Shown one piece after another: positions 48,900 through 63,080 of a stretch of DNA of 64,000 bases. This DNA is from Artemisia argyi (Eukaryota; Streptophyta; Magnoliopsida; Asterales; Asteraceae), in NCBI GenBank assembly GCA_030686995.1, contig CM060692.1:124635796-124699795 (forward strand). The letters are read 5' to 3'. The position numbers and the translations under genes were made by a program. The notes below the pieces were generated by a model. That model saw only the letters and a list, made by a program, of their open reading frames with translations. It did no database searches and was not told the DNA's origin. How positions within the stretch are numbered: position 1 is the stretch's first letter; the number at the start of each line of letters is the position of its first letter.

Positions 48900-49093
48900 A
48901 AAAACCTAATGACCCATGTCCTCTTTATATACTAGAGGATTATGGTTTACAAAATACTACGAAGGACTAAAATATAAATCTTCTTTTGCAAGTAAGTCCT
49001 TCTCCATATTTTGTAGAATTCCTTCTTGTCATATTAAGTCCCTATTGTTTCATTCTTTGTTGTTTTTTATCATCAAATCTAATAGACCCAACA
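48900..49093 (-). repeat. Truncated Copia LTR start, copy 2
   Basis: The minus strand begins TGTTGGGTCTATTAG at 49093 after the purine tract at 49105-49094 (AATAGGGGAAGAT). It resembles the first 190 bp of the LTR at 47993 and then stops abruptly. Confidence 0.65.
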
Positions 49094-50588
49094 ATCTTCC
49101 CCTATTTGATGATGACAAAACAACCACGAATCTTGTACAAACTTCCCTAGACAAAGTAGAGAAATTGAGATAATTAAATCTCGCCATGAATGAAACAATC
49201 TCGTCTTCCCCTTAAGTCATGCCATACCACTCTAATATCTCTTCCCCCTTTTTGTTATCAATAAATAGGGAAGGTATGCAAATAATGATCTTGACCACCA
49301 CGAACCAATATCACAAACTTCCAATCCAAGTCTTCTAATGTTTCAAATTGCCCTCCATGAAGAACACCAAAATGCTTACTAAAAATGAATCCAAAACAAT
49401 AGAGACTCCAACTAGCAGTAGTAATAGTGATCAACAGTAGTAAAAATCAAACACTTCCCCTCGAGTGGTGCATGAACATTAAATGATTTAATCCTCCCCT
49501 AACTTGAATTCTACTTGCTTGATTTCAAGTTCCTTTGTTATCCTTTTGATCTTCAGCATCTTTATCTTCAAGGAAAATTGTATCTTTAACTTTTATCTGA
49601 CTTGTGTGTCAAAGTACTCTTTATCAGCTTCAGATGATATCTTCACATCAATAAATCTTTTCAGCAACTCAGCAATATTTTGACAAAGTGTACATCAAAT
49701 CTTTAAAGTTTCATACTATTCTCATCACTTCCAGGTGTGTAAACTCCTGTGAGAGGTGAATCATTGAACCAAAGCCATTAACTCTAGAGTAGCCAATGTT
49801 TAGGTTAGAACAACCATGGTACATTGATAACCATATGATTTTTAGCAAATCATCAGCTATCAACGAATTTGTTTAGTCTTTACTTTTAGCCATTTGCTTT
49901 TGGACTAGTTAGTTCTTTTATCACAACCATGGTGAACTAATTACCATATAAATGGATTTTCCACAGCCTTTACCACAAGCCATTTTCTTGTGGGCTAGCC
50001 AACTCTTCACTTTTATAGATATGGTGAGTTGAAAACCATACAATTTTTAGTAAATTGTCAACTAAAAACGGATTTGATTATCATAACAGAGCCGTACCCT
50101 CATGATGAGTCAAACTCTTTCTTGTCTGTTAAACATGGTGAGTTGATTACCATTTGTTGTGTAATACAAGTACTAACACCATGTGTGACTTCTCAAAACC
50201 TTTATTAATATCATCTTATGCTTCACAAAGTTTTATTCAAAAAGACTTTACTGGTTTTATGCAGCAAGCAGTACTTTGAGAAAGTACTGTTTGTCTTGCA
50301 GTACTTTGAATAAAGTACTTTATTATTCAAAAAATATTTATATAATACAAATCATACCGGTATTTATGCAATATCATCATCTGAAGTAGTCCACTGTATG
50401 AACAATTCAATCACCATTAATGCTACTTCAGTATCATTCTCAACTTCCATACAATGATCCAACATTCTGACCATAATTTCCCTTATAAGAGGATATCTTC
50501 TCTCTACAAACATATGAATCATGGCTCCATCTTCCATTTTAAGTGAGTGTACCCCTGATGACTCAAAGAATCTCCATCTTGTTATTTC
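49094..50588 (-). other. Copia 3' region, copy 2
   Basis: Long AT-rich non-coding segment between the extra ORF and the polypurine tract. No domain recognised. Confidence 0.55.
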
Positions 50589-51834
50589 CTAATTCTCTTG
50601 ATCATTCCACAGAGCATCACTACTTGTTTCATTTGTTTCCCAGATGGTTATTAAATCACCCAATAAGATCAATCCCACTCGTGTTGGCTCAGTGTTCTCA
50701 AAGTAATCCTGCACTTGTAGATACAAATAGTATAAATCTTCTTTATCTACCTTGTGTAGTATATCCCATAGCATATTGAATAGTGTAAAGCTTTCATCCT
50801 CTCTATGAAAAATGAGATAATCTCCATCAGATGATTCTACCACAAAAAAATGTATAAATCTTGGACTTCTTCTCAGCATTCTCTGTCTTCTTTGGATTTT
50901 CAAAATCCACAACCCTAAGATAGTTTCTCAGTTCATCAATAGTGTATGATCTTAGCATCTTGAGCCTCTTTTGATAACTGATCATCTTGAGTTTCTATTT
51001 TCCTCTTTAACTTTCTTTTATCAGCTTGTTCTTTCATTATATCTTCCAACATCTTTTCTTTTTCAGAATCCAGAGGCACAAAACTATCCAACTCTCTTTT
51101 CATTGACTCTTGAACACTGTCATATAGTTCTTTCACTTGTGGATGTATTAACCTTTGTAGATTCTTAAATCCTCTGCCTTTTAGAAAACTTATCATATAA
51201 TTTCTTTCTTGAGCTTTAGACAGTGGCCTTCTTGTTTCAACAACTGGCTCTCTTGATTCCATTAAGTAATCAGCATCCAAATCAGCTTGATACTTTCTAG
51301 TAGCTTCTTCATTCTTTGCTACCTCAAAAGCTCTTAGCTATGCCAGAGTGAATTTCTTCTTCTTTTTCTTTGATTCTTGCATAATTCCTTTTCCTTTGTC
51401 ATTAGGATCTAATTCTCCAGATTCAGAAGAAGCTTGTGAGACTTGAGTTTGTTCAACACCAGGAATACTTATCCCTCTTGGTCTTGACATATTTACCATA
51501 ATCTGAGCAATAGTCTCATCATCAATAGTTGTGTGCTCCTTTATCTCTTCCTGCTGAATGGAAGGACCAGCTTCATCATCAAAAATTCTTGTAGAAGGTC
51601 CAGCTTCATCCATATTTAAGGCAGCAGTACCTTGATCACCTTGATCCAAAGTACTTTGCACACCAGTACTTTGAGGATTAGTACCTTGAATATCTATATG
51701 TTGATCAGCAGTACTTTGAATATCAGCACCTTCAACATCAGTACTTTGTGCTTTATTCTCTTCTGCAATATTTTGCTCAATTTCATCAAGTTTTCTTTCA
51801 GCAGTACCTTGAGCAATGTCTTCAAAATCCATAG
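50589..51834 (-). pseudogene. Extra ORF downstream of Copia pol (acidic, coiled-coil), broken
   Basis: Pieces 51834-51338 and 51280-50936 share one frame with a stop between them; 50912-50589 is in another frame. The first is Gln/Ser/Asp-rich with QST repeats and ends KKKKKKFTLA. The second has SKAQERNYMISFLKGRGFKN and SVQESMKRELDSFVPLDSEK. The third has GDYLIFHREDESFTLFNMLW and LYLQVQDYFENTEP. This resembles an extra protein after pol in large Asteraceae Copia elements, known to me only as an uncharacterised retroelement ORF. RT and integrase of this copy are absent because G interrupts at 51834. Confidence 0.6.
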
Positions 51835-52366
51835 TGTCACAACTCACCATTTCAGGTCATTTTCCGAACTTTGACAATTTACTATTCATAAATCACTATT
51901 CATCAAAAACACTATTCATCATTTTACTATTCATTGTTTTTTATGTCAGTTTGATATTCTGAGAAGCGTTCAAAAATTTTACTATTCACGAAACACTATT
52001 TATTTCCGGAAGAAAAACACTATTCATGTGCATTGCTCTTTTCATCGTAAATTTAGTTTACGGATATTTAAATTCGCGTAACCGAATTGGTTCAGGTGCG
52101 AATTCATGCTTTATCAGTAGGGACATTTCATATGGACTAGAAATGGACTACATTTCATCATAATAACATTTGCATACTATACCACTCATAGAATATTCAT
52201 ATTAATATTTTTGATATATTTAACGTTTTATGTATAATTATTTCTAAATAAACGTTAATATACGATTAATAAGTTGTCAAACTCATTTTCATAATTTTAC
52301 CAAGTTATTATCATAATCATATGATTTTTATACAAGATCTACATACATATGCTAGTTATACCACTC

Positions 52367-52369
<3 letters not shown>

Positions 52370-52434
<65 letters not shown>
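52370..52434. repeat. AT microsatellite
   Basis: About 32 AT units inside G. Confidence 0.95.
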
Positions 52435-52436
<2 letters not shown>

Positions 52437-54766
52437 TTGAAACACTAGAAATGGAAACCCTTGTTAGATCTACTTGATTCATGATGTTTAAGAACCATGA
52501 CACCTTAAAAGGGTGTATGGTAGGAATAGACTAGATTTGTGGTGATTAGAAGTGATTTGGGTGGATTAGAAACTAGTTTGGAACATTGGAAATGAGTTTA
52601 GAACATGTCTACAAACCTACTGTCCTAAAATTTAAAATCTGGAAAACTCAGTAACTCAGGGGAGATTTTTAACCAAAGATTTAGAAAATACTTTCAAAAA
52701 CGAAACTTTTGGCGAAAGAACTGACTAAAACGGAGTTATAACGAAGAAGATATGATTTTTGCAAGTTTAACGATGAAAACTATTTTTCAGAAAATATTCA
52801 TGCTGTTGGACGATTTTCGTCACACAAACCGAGGCGTTAGACGTAACCTAGAGAAGCCGAGCTATCAAAAATATATTAGTACATACTAAGACGAATCCGT
52901 GGATATAAAGAACGAAGAAAATGAACTTAAAACGACCAAGTTATACCCATTTTAAAATCGTCAAAATAATATATCTCTATATTATATATAACAGGAGGCG
53001 TTACACGTAGATAATGCCACGTAAACGCCACCTCATTGCCATGTAATTCATTATCTGACATGTCATCACATTGTCTCCATGTAAGCAATTTTTTAAAATT
53101 TTTTTCTATGTCATCCTTAAATAAATAATAAATTTCGGAATTTATATCCCAAAAAAATGTAGCTAGCAGGATTTGAACATGGGTTGTAAAACTGCCATAC
53201 ATCTTTACCACTGTACCAACACAATTTTTGGGATTTATCTTGCAGCTTATTATTGATAAAGGCATGTAATTAAATAACCCTACAATTTAGTTGGATAAAA
53301 TTTAGTCGGTTTATTAGAAAAAACATACGGATATTTTTACACAAGAAAACCTAACCCTAATATCATTCTGTAACCTAAAAACTTTCATTCCTCACTCTCA
53401 TATGAAACAGTAGTCTCTTTCATCTCAAATCGAAGATGTAAAAAAGTTATTGTTTCAAGAATTTTTTACCCTAATGATGAAACTATGTTATTGTGTATGC
53501 ATATGTTAATGTGTTTTTGTGCAGGTTTTGATGTTCTTGACTAACATTTGCTTTTGAGTTTGTATAGTTTATTAGCACATGTACAAGACGTGACATGGGC
53601 TAATATTGTGAAAAGTGGCTCTAAGACATTTGCCTAAGAATGCTAAGAATAAATTATGCATCAATGATACTTTCTTTATTATCAGATGTCAACTACCCTT
53701 GATAATTTTGCATTTTATTGTATTTAAACACATGAACAACAAGGAATGAAAATACTGTCTAATATATAGGAACTCAGATCGTGTATATTTAATGTTAAAT
53801 GTTCATTGCTTGCTTTCATTTATTTATTGTCAGATCTAAATTATCGGCATAGGAATTTCAGATGGCAAGTCGTGCCTCCATAGAGCTTCATACTGTATAA
53901 TCTTTTTCAAGAAAAGGCATTTATCATAATCATCATCATTATATTATCATCATAATATCATGATCTTCATGATACTCCTTCTTTTCTGTGATCCAAAGAA
54001 GAAATCCAAATCAAAGTAGTTTCATAGCTGCTGCAACAAGGTTATTTTGATATGAAACCCGAGAATTTTAGCACAATTTTACAAGATAGCCTTTTATGGT
54101 ACCTGATAAGATTGTTGATGGACTGCTTGAACCAGCCAATATACTTATTGTTCAACTCGGAAACGTTGAAAAAAAACCAGATGAATACCTTGCATGTACT
54201 TTTGATTATAAACAAGCATGTACTTTTGTTAACATGTAGATAATTTTTTTAGTGCATGCATTTGACCCTAATTTGCACCCGTTATTGTTTTTGTGTGTGT
54301 AGCTAGATCTGATGAATCAAATGCCTGTAACCTGACATTATCAATGGTAATAATGATCCCGGAACAATCAAGTACTCAGCCTGTGTATTTTACAACTCGA
54401 CATGCTGCTAAGCAGGCGTTTACCAGTGGTAAATGATAGGACGGTCACAGCTTGATCCCAACGAGCTCAACTATGCCCATCATCTAAAAGAAGATCACTG
54501 AACAAAATGCTCATATCCATTATATTCTCCTTTAATTTGTTTGGGACAACGAGTGCAACACAATATTGGACATGCCTCTGCCATAGTCACATGCTACTAA
54601 TGATGAAGTAAGTGTTGAGTTACATCCGTTGCTTTTTCTGTTGTGTTCCAACTTTTCTCTTATATGCTGGCATGTTCTTTTAATTAATTGTTATCCAAAG
54701 CAAAGCAACATACATGCTTTCATTATATATTACTGTAATTAGTTAGTTGTTAAATTTGATTTGTAG

Positions 54767-55144
54767 GCTCTTATGGCAATACTTGCACCTGATTTTAGCT
54801 TATGTCTCTTTCTGATTCCCGAAAGAGTAGTAAGTACCCACCTTCTTCAAACTTTCTATTCTCTCTTTTTTACTTCAATCGTATACTCCTACGTATTTAT
54901 TATAATTATAATTACAACATTCTTCATGTATTTTGTTTTTAACTTGCAATACTCAGCGTGTTACGGAACACACCCGAGACAGACTTGAAATTCAATACCA
55001 GGTACGTTTTGGATATTGTCTTTCATGCAATTTTTTTAACTTGAACTTTGTTGCAATATTTATTCTAACCAATCTGAAATTCCAGCAATGTTCGCCCTTA
55101 ATCATCTGGAGCATGGGTATGCTGTCATGCTTCCCATAATTGAT
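54767..55144 (+). pseudogene. Exon-like segments of an unidentified captured gene
   Basis: Three short open segments with canonical borders: 54767-54829 (ALMAILAPDFSLCLFLIPER, GTAAGT donor), 54957-55001 (RVTEHTRDRLEIQYQ, GTACG donor) and 55086-55144 (MFALNHLEHGYAVMLPIID, GTAAGT donor). Their sequence looks exonic, but the phase between the second and third does not agree, so at least one border or base is off. Source gene not recognised. Confidence 0.4.
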
Positions 55145-58100
55145 GTAAGTAAATCAGTTGTATTGCTAATTGCTGCATTACTCTGTCGTTGGTTTAACTG
55201 ACTGTAAAGTTTATCATTTATCTAATTATAAGCTAAGGGAGTAGTCTATGACCAATAAAGATTTATGATACAGAGTATTCCGAACAATGGGCACTAGCAT
55301 GGGTAGAGAAAGGTCATTATCTATTTTTCTTTTGATCATTCAACTCTACTAGAACCGTCATTCATTCGCAACTTGAATAGTATTGCAGACAGAGGAGGAT
55401 TATTGCAACGCATGTGAAGAACGACAGAACATATGTCATCAGACATATCAATGATTTATAGGTGCTTCAAGCAAGAAATGGTCCAATCAAAAATGGGAAA
55501 GAAAATATATGAGATATGCATCGCCATTCATGGTTAAAGTAAGTCTGTCAAAGATGAGTGATCTGAGAGGAATATAAAGGTCTTTGATGCTGATTCTTCA
55601 TGCATTTTTGACAAACAAGAGATTGCATGGGATGGTGTGCCGTCCGGCTAGGAACATTTTGGTAAGCATTGTTAAGTATATAGTTTCTGTATATTATTAT
55701 ATTTTAGTTTTCGCTCTATATAATAACCACTTACGGGTTGTGGGCTTATAAGTTTAGGCTACCATGGCTTAGTTGTAACTCTTCATATTGTCAGTACAGA
55801 CCTCCTATGATCAATGGAGGGAAATAACAGATCATGTGTTATTGTAAGTTTCTAATGACACTGTTGTGATGATAATTACAGACTGTGAGCCTGGGCCACT
55901 CACACTAGATTTTTTGCGGGGATCATTCGTGGTCCTGATGGTTTTGACGACATTGTAACCGCACCTTCAGCCCTTCACCTTCATTCACCTTAATTAGGAA
56001 AACAATTGGTACTATCTCTTTACAAGAATTTCTTCTGATTAGTACAAAATGAATTTCAGCTTTGGTTATTCAATAATGTTTATGTCAATGTTTCTCATTA
56101 CGTTATCTAATGGTAAATGTTCCAAACTATGCCAGATCGTGGAACATCTTCCATTAGACCCCTTACCAAACATCCCCTTACAACAACCATTTTAAGTCCT
56201 GATTTATTATTGATACTTTTTCACAATGGTGAAAATGATAATATGCTAACAATCATTTTGTGATTCTTCACTTTATTTTTATGACTATTAGCCGCCCTGC
56301 TGTCCTACTATGCACGTTTACTGTTTTGATCCACTTAGGCATCACCTAGGAGTGGCAATGTACATGTACATAACGAATAGCAGAAAGAAATGATACCAAA
56401 AGATGCTATTAAAGATGGTCGATGTGATATTGTGTATACTTTTGATTATATTTGCTGATAAAGTAGATAGAAATAAACATCCGACTACTTAATTGCTTTA
56501 TGATAGGTGGCTAAAAAGTTTAAATTCATATTAGTATTACCTAAATTCTTTATGTAATGTACCTCTGCACTACATACTACTTATTAGAAACTAAAATTTT
56601 GGTGTTAGGCTTATTTAGAAATTTACTTGCTTTGCCTATTCTATGCTAGAAGCCATAAACATTATCATCAAATAAAATTACGTTAAAAGTTCAGGAAATA
56701 TATATTTGTGGCTATGAACTTTTATCCAGTTTACGTATAATCGTTTTTGTCATTCTTGAATTCTTGCGTTGGTTGTTGAAGGATTTAACTAGAATGCTTG
56801 GAGGTGTCATGTTCACATTCTATCAGTTATGCTGCTATGCACATTGTAGATGATCTTTGTTTGTACATGCATATTTCCAAGGACAAAAATTCAAAAAATT
56901 GGTTGGTATACTTTTGTATTTTATCTATATTAGCAGCTTTGTATATGAACACCATGTGATGCACTTAAAAATAAAGTCTTTGTCACATTCAGAAACTCTT
57001 TAGTGTGTAGTTGGTGTTTATTGTAGTGTATATGCCAGTTTTCTTTGTATCATACCTCTAACGTACTGTGTGGTTATCATCACTACCAATAAAGAGCCAA
57101 AATATTTGCCTAAAATGTGAATTTGTCAAACTTTGAAAACGGAGACGCGAGAAGATTTTTGAAAACTGTTAAAAGGTCATTTGAGCTGTGTTGCACTTAT
57201 TTTATATGGTAGTTGAATACCACTAGACATTAGTTAAATGGATTGTTGTTATATGGCCAATGTGGATGCACAGGACGCGAACGTGATTGAGCAATATGCG
57301 GGTCGATCTGGGTCATAAGTTGGTCAAAGCATGACTCACTTGGGTCATGGGTCAAATCAATATGTGGGTCGATGGGTCATAATTTTGTCAGATCCATATG
57401 TTTTCGATGAGCCATATATTTTTATTTGTTGCACATTACAGTTAGGTCCTGATTGTATTTTTTATAAACGTGCAATGGGTTTGTGTGCAGGTCTAAAAAA
57501 GATGCAGATATCCACTTCGGAACACCCAAATATCAAGATTTGAGACCCGCTGGAAGAAGGTTGTAGGCTTGGACTGTGGTTAGTAGTGGACTGGACACAA
57601 ATAAGCTCATTAGCCACTTATAAGCGTATACAAACACCCCCTTAACTAGAATGATTTGGAGTTTGTATTGCTTTTGTAGTTTACATCTGTTACGTCCATC
57701 AAAAGCTGAATATCTTTTTTGTTTATATCTTATATAGTGGGTGAAAGGAATTGCTTATTTAAGGGTAATGATATGCTCATTGTCATATCTTTCACAAATT
57801 AAGCAAATAAAAAAGTTTTTTTTAAGCAGAAAATAAGCAATCCCAAACACCCTTATGTTATCGTGTTTAAATCTCCATAAACATTGACACTTTTGTGTGT
57901 TTAGGGTTAATTTGATTATTTAAGACTTTGTAACAAGCATATAAACAAAGTAGCATCTATATTGTTCCTAATACTATCATTTCCGATCCAAGACAACGTT
58001 TTGATTTGCTATCACAGTTTAGAAATTTAGAGCTGATTGTTATATTGTCCTAGCTTTTACTTTTGATATAGGTTTATATTATGCTTATCTGAGTTTTTGT

Positions 58101-58163
58101 TATTTGTATGTTGCTTAATAAAAAATATCCATATGATTAATTTTAAACATTTAAATATTTTAG

Positions 58164-58357
58164 TCTGAGAAGGTTTTGAAGTTTGTTGAGACATCCAGAA
58201 GTGAAGGTGCTACCATATTGTCAGGAGGGCAACGTCTCCAACATTTGAAAAAGGGATTTTTTTTATCGAGCCAGCATCATTATTGACAACAGTACATCCA
58301 TGGTGAAAAAACATTTTCACCAGAAGAAGACGCAATCAAGTTAGTAAACGATACCCG
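58164..58357 (+). pseudogene. Captured exon of an ALDH10 (betaine/aminoaldehyde dehydrogenase)-like gene
   Basis: Between TTTTAG and GTGAGT it reads [33 protein letters not shown], then after a one-base shift IEP, and finally KTFSPEEDAIKLVNDTR. This matches the C-terminal catalytic half of plant ALDH10 enzymes. A following acceptor (CCAACAG at 58447) is followed by GAAVLI-like codons, as expected for the next exon. Frameshifts and missing neighbouring exons make it a pseudogene fragment carried by the Helitron. Confidence 0.8.
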
Positions 58358-60194
58358 GTGAGTTATCTCATTTCTCTCAAAAAGCTATCGTATCATTTGT
58401 TTCAACTGTTGTTGTCAGCTTTTCTAAGTCGTATGATATTCCAACAGGTAGCGCTCGGGTGCTGCTGTACTAATATTATAAAAGTTTCATAAAGGATATT
58501 CAATATACCCTATGTCCCAACGTCAAATGTTTGTGGTCTTATGCAATGCGCAGGCTTTCGATGTGAATTGTTGACAGCTAATAAAGGCGTTGACAATTTT
58601 CTAACTGGCTAGCAATTTTGAAAAGAATATATAGTTTGCAGAGATCGAGAAATAGACCTAAGGATAAGTTCAGTCTCAAGGTTAGTTCGTTTTTGTTGTT
58701 GGACTTTATGTTATGTTACTTGACTTGATTGAATTTTAAGAAAGTTTGACGTATAAGTATTTGTTGTAGAATTGTAGCTACGTATTCATATCATAAATAA
58801 TCTGGAGATACGTCATTTACATCTTTTAGTGAATACAAAAATGTACTCTGAAAATTATTTGCAATGCCAAACACCAGTAGTGACATGAATTTGCAACTTG
58901 GAAATGAGTATCCTATTCAATCAGACAACTACCACTTTAGTCTTTTTGATTCTGAAGCAAACAATCTATTGAGATCACCCATCAGTTCAAAAACCTCAAA
59001 ACATCGACCCACTAAATCAGAATCATCGTATTCATCATCATCGAACCCTACACCTGGAAAGACCACTCGTGGGTTTAGCTGAATCTTTTCTACAAAAGCA
59101 AAGTGAACCTTGACCCATGAGTTTGTGTAGATACAATATATGGAAATGGAAATTCTGGCAGTGGAGTGGAGATTTCAGTTTCAAAACATTTCATTATTTG
59201 CGAGGTAATTTTTTTTTTATTACATACCTGTATTTGATCATGATCTTGATCTTTATCTCCCCCATATAAGTGGTTAATTAGTGTATGAATTTTATTTCTT
59301 TATATTTTTTGGTGTGTTTCTGAACATGACATAAGCTTTTCATGAAATATGCTTTTACTTGAAGAAACAACTCATGTTGTGTTAGTACAATGTTGTTGTC
59401 ATTAACAAAAAAAAAAGAATTGCAATAATCCCTTTATATTCATTCATGTTTTGTCATAGAAGAATAATAATGATTAGTTATAAAGCAATCAGTATAGTTG
59501 TTATTAGTTCTTTTAGTTCTTTTGACGAAACGAGTTAATAGGTTGTATTCATGATAAACAGTACCGATCCCGATATATGGTACGATACCGGGACTACGAA
59601 ATAAGGTGAAAAAAAATTGAGGCCACTAATTCGGTACGGGACCGGTACCAAATCGGGAAATTCCCGAAAAACCAAATACACTATTATAAATGCATTCCAA
59701 GATAAAATTGGGACCACTAATTCATGTTGTGTTAGTGGATATTCAATATACACTATTATAAATGTAATCCATTTGTAGCATTCCAAGATAAAAACCAACA
59801 ACTTAGAGTGCTTGGTGCAACATGTTATAGGAAAAAAGTTTTATTTTACATCTGAGTTTATTTGGTTGTATATTTTATTTTTGCGTATCACTTTTTAACT
59901 TTTTTCCTCTCATATTCAATAAATATTTAATTCTTTTTGTTCTTAATACATTCATTAAAAATGATTTTCCGTAAACTAACACCACAACTAATACAGTTTA
60001 AAAAAAAAAGCCAAACAAAACCACAATGTCTTTAAGAACCAAAATTCCGTTAAGTTACACCATCAAAATCTAAACATTAAATAAAAAATAATTAATGTAA
60101 ACTAATACATTTTAACAATAATAAAAAAAAAACACCGTACTTTAAAAACAAATATTCGTTAAGTAACACCATTAAAAGAATAATTATAAGTCAT

Positions 60195-60324
<130 letters not shown>

Positions 60325-61483
60325 ACAAATAGAAATAATAATACTTCTACGTACTAAATTCTAGATTTTCTAGAAATACTACCAAAGTGCCAAATCCTTA
60401 ACCATTGAAGTACTTTTGATTACAAGCTTATTTATACGACTATTAGACGTTATTTCAAGGATTTCAAAGCAAGGAATATAACACTAACATTCTATATACG
60501 ATATATTACGACAAGTTTTTACAAGTCTAGTTAAGACTTATTTTTCTTAAGTATGGAATATATTCTACTATGACTATAACTAGTATTTTCAAGTTATGAG
60601 TGGTATAGGTATCATGTGCATGCATATTCTCTACATCATTTCATGATCTAAATTAGATCATTATCATTCATCGTAGGTTGCGGTTGATTTCGTTCCTTGT
60701 TGTCCTTATCATTTCATCTCATAGTATCATCATTTCGAGGTGAGTTCTCATAGCCCCGTTTTCAAGTTATTATTTTGATTTAAATCCCACGGGGGAGAAT
60801 ACACTGCATCACATATTTTTGTACATGCCAAAGTAGCTAAATTTTCATACATTGCTTAAGTTGCTATCATACCACATTAAATCCCCTTTATATTATCATG
60901 GACCATTAATTTGCCTTTAAGCGGGAGTGAGTGAATAGATCTATTGAGGGTGACTCCTCCATTCGTGTTTGGGTTGCTCCAATGGAATTACAAATGCATT
61001 TCATGTCTAACATTATTAGAGTGGCTGGTAACCACTCATTTGGGGCGAAATTCTTATTATGTCTAGCTTCGGGATCATGAGCTTAAGAGCCAATGTAACT
61101 TCATTTTGACACCAAGTCACCTTACTTTCTACTTATGGCAATTGTACATAAATTTTAACTTATAACTCTATGGAATTCACCAACTTTATGTTGACTGTTT
61201 TAGCAATGTATTTTCAGGTTATTAAGGTAGCTCATGTTGCATACATTTGGACCTTCATGGAGTCGCGGAGTCGACGCGTCTCACCTTATATTTCTGCACT
61301 TATGAAACGTTTGATCATGTTGAATTTATTTTACCTAAATTGGCAACATCTTTTGGGACCTATGTTTTGTAAACTCTGAATGTTTTTAATGATCAAACGA
61401 CGTATTTTTCAAACGACACTTTAGGTCGTTCAATGTAACTGTAACTGTGATGCTATGACAGTCACCCCCATGTATTCCATTCC

Positions 61484-61883
61484 TGTTAGCATTAAAAAAT
61501 ATGTATTTAGAAGTGATGGTCATTCTCATACATGTAACTTTGTAATGTGTCATAGATTACAATAGAATAGTCAATGGGCTTATGGTTTGGACTAATCTAA
61601 TAGGTTATAAGTTATGTATTACAACTAGTCCATACTTAATGTAAAAGTCCAATCCATGACCAAGCCCATTAGGGTGTTACATCTCTTACTATATAAACAC
61701 CTCAAATGAGTCATTTGAGGTGTGTGCTTGTGTGTGTATTGTGTGTGTTTTTTAATAAATGTTCTCTTCATCTTTATACTCTTTTTCTCTCATATTAACT
61801 CCACACATATTGCATCAAGTCACCATCTTTCCTTCTTCTAGTGCTTATATTGGTATTAAAGTTGATATATCTAAGGTCCTACA
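61484..61883 (+). repeat. 5' LTR of Copia D
   Basis: 400 bp, starts TGTTAGCATT, ends GTCCTACA; more diverged from B's LTRs than those are from each other. Confidence 0.92.
61690..61697 (+). promoter_or_regulatory. Probable TATA box of Copia D
   Basis: TATATAAA in TTACTATATAAACACC, about 200 bp into the LTR. Confidence 0.65.
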
Positions 61884-61885
61884 AG

Positions 61886-61899
61886 TGGTATCAATCGCC
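61886..61899 (+). other. Primer-binding site of Copia D
   Basis: TGGTATCAATCGCC, identical to the site in Copia B. Confidence 0.85.
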
Positions 61900-62129
61900 T
61901 AACAATGATTTAGGAGTGTTTTTATCAAGTTTTTGTTAAAAAGTTACACTTTTCATCCATTTTGTGTACTTTTTCTTCAAAAAGTTTTGATTTTTACAAG
62001 TTTTGGTGTTAAAGTTGTTGTTTTTATTGAAGTTTTAGTGATTCTAAGTGTTTTGGGAAAGATTTGATCATTAGAAACAAGTGAAAAAGGAGTTTTTGGG
62101 TGAAAAAATCGTATTTTTGAAGTTTTCTG

Positions 62130-62790
62130 GTCATCCTACGCGTAACTTGGGTGAATAGTACAAGAAACAGCTGTCTACAGTACTTCCTACGCATAAATTT
62201 TGGCCTAAAACTCTTTTCTTACGCGTAACTAAGGTCAAAACCCTTTTCTTACGCGTAACTCCGGTCAAAACCCTGTTTTTACGCGTTACTTGGAAGTCTA
62301 CGCCTTAAAACCTACGAGTAAAGTCACTTTCTACGCGTAAGTTGAAGTCTACGCACAAGATCCTACGCTTAAGTTCAGTTTCTACGCAGAAGATCAGCTC
62401 TTACGCATAAGATCATATCTTACGCGTAAGTTTCAGAGTTCTACGCATAACTTCTTCAAAGGTTCTCTCTTCGTGCTACGGTGACTCGGTATTTCCCTGA
62501 CTTGGATAAGTTTGTGGAATACTTCGACAAGGGATATCTTTCAAGCTTGGACAAGTTTGAGAGATCAATTTGGTTGAAAAACCTTACGCGTAACTTTTCT
62601 TACGCATAAACTCAAAGTTTACGCGTAAAAATCAAAGCTTACGCATAAACACTTTGTTTACGCATAACCTGAAAGTTTACGCATAACTTTTATTACGCGT
62701 AAGATTTGAAATTAACCATAAGATTTGAAGTTAAGTGTAAGAATCACTGTTTACGCATAAGTTCAGGAGTTTACGCGTAAGAATTTGATT
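62130..62790 (+). repeat. TACGCGTA palindrome array in the Copia D leader
   Basis: About 22 copies of TTACGCGTAA, CTACGCGTAA, TTACGCATAA and similar in 660 bp. In D more copies keep both CpGs than in B. Confidence 0.88.
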
Positions 62791-63080
62791 TTTTGACAAC
62801 CAAACTTCAAAACGACCATAACTTTTGAACCGTAACTCCGTTTTCGACGAATCAGCTGTCAAAACGACCGCGAGACCGAGAAGAAGGACACGTTGAATCA
62901 TCTAAAGATCATTCAAGCCCAGCTTCGAGGCCCAAATCCACTCCAAACGGAAGTTCTTGAGGTTTTAAGGTTTTAGATCAAATTTTTCACCATAAAAACT
63001 TGCATCAACTTACACTAAACACAACTCCTACTTCGTTGGAACGATCCAAGAATCAACTTTATCCATCTTAACTTCATCAA

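Noticed and set aside
52927..53265. 112-codon minus frame across the Helitron 5' border
   Set aside because: Crosses the G/Helitron junction, so it cannot be an ancestral gene; no domain.
57331..57543. 70-codon frame in the Helitron
   Set aside because: No recognisable motif; consistent with chance.
58864..59082. 72-codon Ser-rich frame in the Helitron
   Set aside because: Could be another captured piece, but I see no domain and no clear splice borders.
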